Below are positions 1 to 4,511 of a stretch of 10,565 bases of DNA, one piece after another. The position numbers and the translations under genes are program-made. Origin of the DNA: SIG565 sp045601525 (GTDB taxonomy: Bacteria; Bacillota; Clostridia; Oscillospirales; Acutalibacteraceae); the NCBI GenBank assembly GCA_045601525.1, contig JAZRZR010000082.1, positions 1-10,565 on the forward strand. The letters are read 5' to 3'. Within the stretch, counting starts at the first letter, position 1. Every line of letters begins with the position of its first letter. A model generated the notes under the pieces. That model made no database searches. It was not told the DNA's origin and saw only the letters and a list, made by a program, of their open reading frames with translations.

Positions 1-1
1 A

Positions 2-193
2 TGGCTACGATCCGACTTTATCACAAGCTATTCCGAGATTTATACCATTTACTATTGGACGCCATCCGGCACAGTATATCACACCCATAAAAATTGCCGA
101 GCACTAAAAAACAGTGATGAAATACTTTCGGGCGACCTTGAAACCGCAAAAAAAGAAAAAGACCGCCTTTGTAAATTTTGTGAAGAAAAATAA
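2..193 (+). CDS. 3' end of a Cys/His-motif protein of unknown function (partial)
   Basis: An open frame enters from the left edge and ends with TAA at 191-193, giving the last 63 residues of a protein whose start lies outside the window. The tail reads as a short strand (TPSGTVYHTHKNC), a helix with DLETAKKEKDR, and a final CKFC. Together this gives a spaced H-x3-C ... C-x2-C arrangement. Small C-terminal modules of this pattern (tyrosine, His, Cys, then a closing CxxC) are common at the ends of phage, nuclease-like and mobile-element proteins and are thought to bind a metal. That resemblance is from memory, not a search. The gene lies in the same direction as the integrase 156 bases downstream and is probably cargo of the same element. 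No plus-strand terminator with a T-run follows it, so read-through towards the integrase is possible. The function of the full protein cannot be stated. Confidence 0.65.
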   Translation, partial: WLRSDFITSYSEIYTIYYWTPSGTVYHTHKNCRALKNSDEILSGDLETAKKEKDRLCKFCEEK

Positions 194-269
194 AAAAACT
201 CCGTTCGGCGCGCCAACGCCAAACGGAGCAACCGGGCAGAGCCCATATAATGTAAGCTACCAACTTACC
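192..269 (-). ncRNA. Candidate small RNA divergent from the integrase gene
   Basis: A consensus promoter (TTGACA at 304-299, TATAAT at 280-275, 18-base spacer) should start minus-strand transcription near 268-270. An intrinsic terminator ends it at 199-192, predicting an RNA of about 75 nt. Three hairpins can be drawn: GUAAG/CUUAC (268-264 with 256-252), GGGC/GCCC around UCU (244-234), and the 12-bp terminator stem (228-199). The terminator stem contains a pair that is G-U in the minus-strand RNA but a C/A mismatch in a plus-strand RNA. That points to the minus strand as the functional transcript. A TTG-started frame crosses the whole RNA, including its terminator, but has no good ribosome binding site and reads on past the T-run, so I favour a non-coding RNA. 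I do not recognise it as a named RNA family. Confidence 0.65.
199..228 (-). terminator. Intrinsic terminator of the candidate small RNA
   Basis: The stem arms are 228-217 and 210-199 with a six-base loop. It forms a 12-bp helix including one G-U pair on the minus strand, followed by seven T residues (198-192) and a further T-rich stretch. On the plus strand the same stem has a mismatch and no T-run follows, so it should work leftwards only. Confidence 0.8.
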
Positions 270-291
270 TTTATATTATATCACTCTGCCC
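234..291. repeat. Long imperfect inverted repeat spanning the small RNA promoter
   Basis: GGGCAGAG (234-241) and CTCTGCCC (284-291) are perfect 8-base arms. Inside them ATATAAT (245-251) pairs with ATTATAT (275-281), and GTAAG (252-256) with CTTAC (264-268). A plus-strand read-through transcript would fold into a long hairpin here. The symmetry also places a TATAAT on the plus strand at 246-251, mirroring the small RNA -10, but I see no matching plus-strand -35. Confidence 0.6.
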
Positions 292-304
292 CTATATTTG
301 TCAA
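275..304 (-). promoter_or_regulatory. SigmaA promoter of the candidate small RNA
   Basis: On the minus strand the -35 TTGACA (304-299) and -10 TATAAT (280-275) both match consensus exactly and are separated by 18 bases. It points left, away from the integrase. The only thing it can serve before the terminator at 199-228 is the short RNA. Confidence 0.75.
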
Positions 305-322
305 TATGCTCATAGCATATTG
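302..322. promoter_or_regulatory. Perfect 9-3-9 palindrome, operator-like
   Basis: CAATATGCT (302-310), spacer CAT, and AGCATATTG (314-322) form a perfect palindrome. It overlaps the -35 of the small RNA promoter and lies 28 bases upstream of the integrase start codon. The size and position suit a dimeric repressor or excisionase-type protein that controls both directions. No binding protein is encoded in the window. Confidence 0.5.
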
Positions 323-349
323 AACTATAAAGAACGGAGTGTATAATTT

Positions 350-1375
350 ATGTCAAAAGCAAAAAAATTACCTTCAGGCAACTGGAGAGTACAAGCACAC
401 CTCACAATTGATGGTGTCCCCGTAAGAAAATCCTTTACTCACCCTGACCGCCGCAAAGCCGAACTTCTGGCTGCTTCCTGGTTAGCCGGCAAAGAAAAAG
501 AACTAACTGAAAATATAACCTTATCCACAGCGTATGATAGATATTTAACCGCTAAACTTAATGTTCTCTCACCCGCAACTATGCGTGGATATACCACATT
601 GCGAAAAACGGCCCTTCAAGATATTATGCATATAAAAATAGAGCGTCTTACAAACGAAATAATACAACGCTCCATAAATCAGTTTGCCGCTAATCACTCT
701 CCAAAAACAGTTCGAAACTGCCACGGCCTTTTATCTGCTGTTCTCTCTATGTTTCGACCCGAGTTCACATTAAAAATCAAATTACCCCAAAAAGTAAAGC
801 CTCTAATGTATATCCCAAACGATGAGGTTATCAAACAATTGCTTAGTGCTGCTCAAGGAACCAAACTTGAAATTCCGATTATGTTGGCGGCATTTGGGGC
901 TCTTCGATGCGGAGAGATTTGTGCGCTTACCTCTGAAGATATTTTTAACACATATATCCACATAAATAAATCTATGGTTAGTGACCCTGACGGCAATTGG
1001 TATATAAAACCACCAAAAACAGTTTCTTCGGATAGATATGTCGAACTTCCACCATTTTTATTGGAAAGCCTTAAAACAAAAACAGGAAAAATTGTAGACT
1101 ATACTCCCCACAGCTTATCTAACAATTTTTCCAAGTTTCTTAAGCGAAACAATTTGCCACATTTTAGGTTTCACGACCTTCGCCATTATAATGTTTCTAT
1201 TTTACATGCTATGGGCATACCCGATAAATATATTATGGCTCAAGGCGGTTGGTCCACTAATTATACTATGCAAAATGTATATAACCATATTCTTGAAGAT
1301 AAAAAAAGCAAATTTTCTCAAAAAATTACTTGTCACTTTCAAAACATTTACGAAAACGAAAACCACTTAGTTTAA
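350..1375 (+). CDS. int: Tyrosine site-specific integrase
   Basis: A 341-residue phage/ICE-type tyrosine recombinase that would integrate and excise the element by strand exchange at att sites. The N-terminal part (about 1-50) is an AP2-like arm-binding segment with a GNWRVQAHL strand. Residues about 54-140 are the SAM-like core-binding domain, and about 155-325 the catalytic domain. All catalytic positions are present: Arg186 in ALRCGE, Lys223 in the PPKT hairpin, His275 and Arg278 in HDLRH, Trp301 in GGWST at the His/Trp position, and the nucleophile Tyr311 in VYNHI. The gene is therefore probably active. The ATG at 350 is preceded by GGAG at 336-339. The gene runs towards tRNA-Leu and ends 161 bases from it, as in many Gram-positive elements where the int 3' end faces the attachment site. 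The ribosome binding site is complementary to the candidate small RNA. No xis gene is visible in the window. Confidence 0.93.
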   Translation: MSKAKKLPSGNWRVQAHLTIDGVPVRKSFTHPDRRKAELLAASWLAGKEKELTENITLSTAYDRYLTAKLNVLSPATMRGYTTLRKTALQDIMHIKIERLTNEIIQRSINQFAANHSPKTVRNCHGLLSAVLSMFRPEFTLKIKLPQKVKPLMYIPNDEVIKQLLSAAQGTKLEIPIMLAAFGALRCGEICALTSEDIFNTYIHINKSMVSDPDGNWYIKPPKTVSSDRYVELPPFLLESLKTKTGKIVDYTPHSLSNNFSKFLKRNNLPHFRFHDLRHYNVSILHAMGIPDKYIMAQGGWSTNYTMQNVYNHILEDKKSKFSQKITCHFQNIYENENHLV

Positions 1376-1399
1376 GTGTTATATAAAAATTGGCTTTCG

Positions 1400-1441
1400 T
1401 TCGTGTGAAATTTTGTGTGCAGTTTTTATAATTCGTGTGCA
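1400..1441. repeat. Three direct repeats TTYGTGTG
   Basis: TTCGTGTG (1400), TTTGTGTGCA (1412) and TTCGTGTGCA (1432) lie between the integrase stop and the tRNA. Short repeats in this position are typical of integrase arm-type or excisionase binding sites at element ends. The role is inferred. Confidence 0.45.
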
Positions 1442-1470
1442 TTTTCTATATTGCAACCGCATTATAAATT

Positions 1471-1516
1471 AACCCGCGAAATTTCCTCAAACCCGCATAA
1501 ACAAAGAAAAACCCGC
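1471..1516. repeat. Three direct repeats AACCCGC at about two helical turns
   Basis: AACCCGC begins at 1471, 1490 and 1510, with periods of 19 and 20 bases, so all copies face the same side of the helix. The third copy is also the left arm of the terminator at 1510-1530. It may be a second set of protein-binding sites at the element end. Confidence 0.4.
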
Positions 1517-1530
1517 TATTAAAGCGGGTT
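1510..1530 (-). terminator. Terminator of tRNA-Leu, possibly bidirectional with int
   Basis: AACCCGCT (1510-1517) pairs with AGCGGGTT (1523-1530) around a five-base loop. On the minus strand the stem is followed by a T-rich run just after the tRNA 3' end. On the plus strand a shorter TTTTC run follows, so it may also end the integrase transcript. Confidence 0.75.
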
Positions 1531-1536
1531 TTCAAT

Positions 1537-1560
1537 TGGTGCGAGTGACGGGACTTGAAC
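1537..1560. other. Inferred attachment site at the tRNA-Leu 3' end
   Basis: Integrases of this family often use the T-arm and acceptor end of a tRNA gene as core site. Here an intact tRNA 3' end directly abuts an integrase-bearing segment, so one element boundary probably lies in or next to this stretch. The matching copy would lie to the left, outside the window, so the core length cannot be defined. Confidence 0.4.
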
Positions 1561-1620
1561 CCGTACGCCATGAGCACACGCCCCTCAAACGTGCCTGTCT
1601 GCCAGTTCCAGCACACTCGC
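1537..1620 (-). tRNA. tRNA-Leu (anticodon GAG)
   Basis: An 84-base tRNA with encoded CCA. The acceptor stem is GCGAGUG/CACUCGC with discriminator A, the D stem is CUG/CAG, and the anticodon stem is CACGU/GCGUG around UUGAGGG with anticodon GAG (reads CUC and CUU). There is a long class II variable arm, and the T arm is ACGGG-UUCAAGU-CCCGU. The long variable arm together with the GAG anticodon identifies leucine. The 3' end faces the integrase, making it the likely attB. The gene is intact, so integration restored the 3' sequence. Confidence 0.95.
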
Positions 1621-1634
1621 ATACAACGCTAAAT

Positions 1635-1663
1635 ATTATAACACCAATACAAAGCGTTGTCAA
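1635..1663 (-). promoter_or_regulatory. Consensus sigmaA promoter of tRNA-Leu
   Basis: TTGACA (1663-1658), 17-base spacer and TATAAT (1640-1635) match the vegetative consensus exactly, with a start expected near 1628, about eight bases before the mature tRNA. Perfect 8-base arms ACAACGCT (1623-1630) and AGCGTTGT (1653-1660) flank the -10. Confidence 0.88.
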
Positions 1664-1687
1664 CATAATTTTTTACTTTTTTTCAAT

Positions 1688-3223
1688 TTATTTTACGGGG
1701 ATAAGCAGGACCTTATTTGTAGTTAAAACTTCACTTTCAAGTGAGTTTATTTCGGCTATTTCATCGGGTGCGCTATTATATTTTCTTGCTATATCCCAAA
1801 GCTTTTCGCCCACATCGGCATAGTAAATTATCATTGCGCTATCCCTCTTTTTAGGCTTAAGCGCATCCTCGCAAACCCTTATTTCCCTTACAGCCGCTAT
1901 ACGACTTTGCGAATAAACACCCGCATTAATATTAAGCTCGGCACAAACCTCTATTGTGTTATTGCTTAATATTGTATAGCTTACATTATTAACGGTGGCA
2001 TCGGCACGGCATTTCATATTAGAGTTGCTATTCTTAACCACATGACAAAACTCAAACTCGACGCTCCTCTCATAATATGCAGGACAATTTTCACTATCAT
2101 AAGCTAATATATAAACCATTAAATTTCCGCTCGCATGCAGTTCTTCATTTTCAATCTTACATACAAGGTTTTGCGGCTCGCACCAAAGGTCTATTATTGT
2201 TCCGATGCCGCCCGCACTCACCTCGACATTATGCTTACATATAAAGTTTTTATTAACTGTTTTGAAAATCTTTTCAAAGAGTATATCGTCAAGGGTTATA
2301 TCGGTTTCATACTTAGTTGAAAAAGCATCATAAACCACGGGGACATCGTTATCACAGGTGGCGCTTGCGCAAAATCTCACCTTGGCTGAAAGCGAAAGTG
2401 TGCGGCACTCCCCTGTTATCGAGGTGCGAGGTTTAATTTCAAGGTTAGCCACCGAAACTGTGCAGTCACATTCGCACATATCGTTTATATCGGGTATATC
2501 GATAATTTGACTAAAGGGCACCGCGGAACGCAAAACCTGCGGAGTTGAGGTTTGCTCGCCGCAATAAAGGGTGAAAACCTTGAGTTCGCCCCTTACAACA
2601 ACCTTACTGCCTATAATTTTACAATCGGTTTTCACCGCTTTAGCATCATACCTTAAAATATGTCTGATTGAGGGTTGGCCGTTGCCAAGTTCAAGTTCTT
2701 CCTCAATGAGCAAGCATTTTTCGGCAATACCAATGGGTGATGTTGCCTCGGCCATACCTCTATTAAGCACAACATCTCCGCCCTCAACATCACATATTAC
2801 CTGTTTGGCATCTCGCCTAACAATGCCGGCCGAAATTCCTATTGCGCCGTGAAGTTCTACGCTGCGCTCATCAAGTAAGCGACAGTTAATGTATTCCTCT
2901 CTCACGCTGCAATCGGGCAAGCAGTTACCTGCATCGCCCTCGAATTCAAAGGTGCGACTAAAGGGCAAAATGTATTCAAAACTACAAATTTCGGTTGTAT
3001 CCGTGATATATAGCAAAACAATATTTATATTGCCCTCGATATTTAAGATTTGTCCGTTAATGGCGTTGGCCGAAATGCGAGGCTTTGCCATACATTTTAG
3101 CACCTTGTTTATTTTTGGATAGTATTCGGGCAATGAAAAATCCAAGTCTATGCTTTGCTCTGCCATTTGTGAAAATATTTTGTTTGTTATGCCGATGTCC
3201 TGTTTTAAGATATTCAATTCCAT
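1688..3223 (-). CDS. sipL: SipL-like spore protein: DUF3794 (SPOCS) repeats plus LysM
   Basis: 511 residues, close to the length of C. difficile SipL. Three all-beta repeats of DUF3794/SPOCS type can be traced at about 35-135, 185-290 and 335-435. Shared strand patterns include GQILNIEGNINIVLLYI, VVVRGELKVFTLY and ELHASGNLMVYILAY. A LysM domain closes the protein (about 465-509: YYADVGEKLWDIARKYN, then EINSL, then VLLIPV). No signal peptide or membrane helix is seen, so it should act in the mother-cell cytoplasm. In C. difficile SipL binds the coat ATPase SpoIVA through its LysM domain and is needed for coat attachment. ATG at 3223 follows AAAGGGAG (3240-3233). The gene is separated from spoVM by a terminator and so should have its own promoter. 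A CATACTGTA element at 3286-3278 fits a mother-cell sigma -10. No hairpin follows the stop before the tRNA promoter. Other DUF3794 proteins exist, so orthology to SipL is likely but not proven. Confidence 0.8.
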   Translation of the reverse strand: MELNILKQDIGITNKIFSQMAEQSIDLDFSLPEYYPKINKVLKCMAKPRISANAINGQILNIEGNINIVLLYITDTTEICSFEYILPFSRTFEFEGDAGNCLPDCSVREEYINCRLLDERSVELHGAIGISAGIVRRDAKQVICDVEGGDVVLNRGMAEATSPIGIAEKCLLIEEELELGNGQPSIRHILRYDAKAVKTDCKIIGSKVVVRGELKVFTLYCGEQTSTPQVLRSAVPFSQIIDIPDINDMCECDCTVSVANLEIKPRTSITGECRTLSLSAKVRFCASATCDNDVPVVYDAFSTKYETDITLDDILFEKIFKTVNKNFICKHNVEVSAGGIGTIIDLWCEPQNLVCKIENEELHASGNLMVYILAYDSENCPAYYERSVEFEFCHVVKNSNSNMKCRADATVNNVSYTILSNNTIEVCAELNINAGVYSQSRIAAVREIRVCEDALKPKKRDSAMIIYYADVGEKLWDIARKYNSAPDEIAEINSLESEVLTTNKVLLIPVK

Positions 3224-3277
3224 ACTACTGTACTCCCTTTATAAAAATTACCTACCAATAGATATGCCGAAACTTTG

Positions 3278-3286
3278 TACAGTATG
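3278..3286 (-). promoter_or_regulatory. Possible sigmaE/sigmaK-type -10 upstream of the sipL-like gene
   Basis: CATACTGTA on the minus strand matches the CATANNNTA pattern of mother-cell sporulation sigma factors and lies about 55 bases before the start codon, downstream of the spoVM terminator. No convincing -35 was found at the expected distance, so this is tentative. Confidence 0.3.
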
Positions 3287-3303
3287 ACACCCCGAAAAAT
3301 CAA

Positions 3304-3326
3304 AAGCCCGACAAAAAGTCGGGCTT
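3304..3326 (-). terminator. Intrinsic terminator after spoVM
   Basis: A perfect 9-bp stem AAGCCCGAC/GTCGGGCTT with a five-base loop, followed on the minus strand by TTGATTTTT. It lies five bases after the spoVM stop codon and should close the long operon beginning upstream of def. The plus strand also has a weaker T-rich tail. Confidence 0.88.
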
Positions 3327-3330
3327 AATT

Positions 3331-3414
3331 TTATTGAATTTCCTTTTTTATACCAAAAATCAATCTCAACAACGGACTTAATAATTTTGGGCTTTTTACA
3401 AGCACTACCTTCAT
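3331..3414 (-). CDS. spoVM: SpoVM-like sporulation micropeptide (27 aa)
   Basis: A 27-codon gene from ATG 3414 to TAA 3331 encodes MKVVLVKSPKLLSPLLRLIF followed by GIKKEIQ. B. subtilis SpoVM is a 26-residue amphipathic helix starting MKFYTIKLPKFLGG. Both share MK at the start, Lys7, Pro9 (the residue known to matter for curvature sensing), Lys10, a hydrophobic helix with an Arg at 17, and a basic C-terminus with a Gly near 21. SpoVM recognises the convex forespore membrane and anchors SpoIVA. A strong ribosome binding site, AAAGGGAGGTAA (3434-3423), precedes it with an 11-base gap and overlaps the end of the upstream gene, suggesting coupled translation. A terminator follows five bases later. 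Position supports the call: in Bacillus spoVM lies just beyond the prkC-rsgA-rpe-thiN run. A 67-codon frame covering the same stretch in another phase has no comparable start site. Confidence 0.85.
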   Translation of the reverse strand: MKVVLVKSPKLLSPLLRLIFGIKKEIQ

Positions 3415-3422
3415 AACCTAAA

Positions 3423-3581
3423 TTACCTCCCTTTATAGCAGGTAATTCCAAGTATGATAACGGCTACCGCCAAAACTGCCACCAAGCATTTCGGCGGCAA
3501 AAAAGACGCCACCAAAAGTCCTACGCCAAAGGTTACCAAATATATATATTTACGATTATTGGGATAACAGCGCCGTTTCAT
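3423..3581 (-). CDS. Small two-helix membrane protein in front of spoVM (52 aa)
   Basis: ATG at 3581 follows a clear GGAGG (3592-3588). The product begins with a basic, polar stretch (MKRRCYPNNRK). Two hydrophobic helices follow (about 12-28 and 33-47) joined by a PPK turn, and the end is a short basic tail YKGR. This is a helical hairpin with both ends probably in the cytoplasm. Two cysteines (32, 47) lie in or near the second helix. The stop codon lies within the spoVM ribosome binding site, so the two genes are probably translated together. The gene begins 62 bases after rsgA with no terminator between. I do not recognise a named family. Its pairing with spoVM suggests a role at the forespore membrane, which is inference. 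Against a chance frame: good ribosome binding site, coherent hydrophobic pattern and tight packing. Confidence 0.75.
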   Translation of the reverse strand: MKRRCYPNNRKYIYLVTFGVGLLVASFLPPKCLVAVLAVAVIILGITCYKGR

Positions 3582-3643
3582 TATGTACCTCCGTCACCAA
3601 ACTTACCTGCTTAATAACAGTATATCGTTTTTGACGGTTTTGG

Positions 3644-4510
3644 TTACTTAATTTGCCATTTTTTTAAGTTTTTTAACTCTTCGTATATACTTTTATAGCT
3701 TTCAAAACGACTTTTTTCAATTTTTCCGTCTTCTACCGCTTTACAAACTGCACAGCCTTTTTCGCCTGTATGTGAGCAACCTGTGAATTTACACTGTCCC
3801 AAATACTCCTCAAATTCGATAAAGCAATTTTCAAGTTGTTCCTTGAAATTATAATCGTCTTTTTCAACCTCTAAAGAAGAAAAGCCCGGTGTATCGGCTA
3901 CCAAACCACCTTGGACCTCATAAAGTTGAGTGTGCCGTGTTGTGTGGCGGCCTCGGCCTAATTTCTCACTCACCTGACCTGTTTTAAGGTTAAGCTCAGG
4001 TAGAATGATATTGAGCAGACTTGATTTGCCTACCCCCGAGTTGCCTGTAAATACTGAAATTTGGTCCTTGAGTTCGGCCTTTATTTCAGCAATTCCCTCG
4101 CCGTTTTGCGCCGAGGCAACAATAGTTTTATAGCCCGCCTTGGTATAGCAATTTTTGATTTGCTCAAAATCGCCTAAATCGGACTTATTAAAAACAATAA
4201 CAGGGGTTATTCCCTTATACTCGCATATTGCAATAAGGGTATCAATAATAAGGCGGCTGGGAGACGGGGTTGAATATGAAGAAACTATAAAGGACTTATC
4301 AATATTGGCAACAGGAGGCCTTACAAGAGAGTTCTTTCTATCATTTACTGCCTCGATTATTTTAGCCTCGCGGTCATATTCAACAATATCACCAACCAAT
4401 AAAGATTGATTTTCCTTTTTGAAATGGCCGCGTGCTTTACATTCGGTTACGCTTTCCCCCTCTTTAACATAATAAAAAGAGGAAATAGCCTTGATTATTC
4501 TACCGCTCAT
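3644..4510 (-). CDS. rsgA: Ribosome small-subunit biogenesis GTPase RsgA
   Basis: 288 residues, a circularly permuted GTPase that binds the 30S subunit late in maturation and hydrolyses GTP on release. An N-terminal OB-fold (about 1-65) starts GRIIKAISSFYYV, the usual RsgA opening. The GTPase motifs come in permuted order: NKSD (108-111), GNSGVGKS (156-163), the switch with RGRHTT (186-191) and DTPG (206-209). A zinc site follows with Cys240, Cys245, His247 and Cys253 in the C-x4-C-x-H-x5-C pattern. The start is set at ATG 4510. A longer reading to 4567 would lie inside prkC and adds a tail not seen in the family. The start is one base after the prkC stop with no strong ribosome binding site, so translation is probably coupled. 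In many Firmicutes rpe and thiN follow; here they do not. Confidence 0.95.
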   Translation of the reverse strand: MSGRIIKAISSFYYVKEGESVTECKARGHFKKENQSLLVGDIVEYDREAKIIEAVNDRKNSLVRPPVANIDKSFIVSSYSTPSPSRLIIDTLIAICEYKGITPVIVFNKSDLGDFEQIKNCYTKAGYKTIVASAQNGEGIAEIKAELKDQISVFTGNSGVGKSSLLNIILPELNLKTGQVSEKLGRGRHTTRHTQLYEVQGGLVADTPGFSSLEVEKDDYNFKEQLENCFIEFEEYLGQCKFTGCSHTGEKGCAVCKAVEDGKIEKSRFESYKSIYEELKNLKKWQIK

Positions 4511-4511
4511 A

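Noticed and set aside
21..263. 80-codon minus-strand frame starting at TTG 263
   Set aside because: It runs through the small RNA terminator and continues over the coding region of the partial plus-strand gene. It has only a weak ribosome binding site. A short peptide from the RNA cannot be fully excluded.
114..323. 69-codon plus-strand frame
   Set aside because: Overlaps the end of the partial Cys-rich gene in another phase, has a low-complexity lysine-rich start and no ribosome binding site, and crosses the hairpins.
342..347. TATAAT just before the int start codon
   Set aside because: As a -10 it would start transcription inside the int start codon region, and the -35 (TTGAAC, 16-base spacer) is poor. 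Probably chance in AT-rich DNA.
1536..1823. 95-codon plus-strand frame
   Set aside because: It is antisense to tRNA-Leu and to the end of the sipL-like gene. The opening residues are simply translated tRNA, a common false call.
3248..3451. 67-codon minus-strand frame over spoVM
   Set aside because: Reads spoVM and its terminator in another phase, with a TTG start and no suitable ribosome binding site.
3591..3637. CCGTCA/TGACGG pairing that could cover the ribosome binding site of the 52-residue gene
   Set aside because: Only six pairs around a 35-base loop, too weak to call a regulatory structure.
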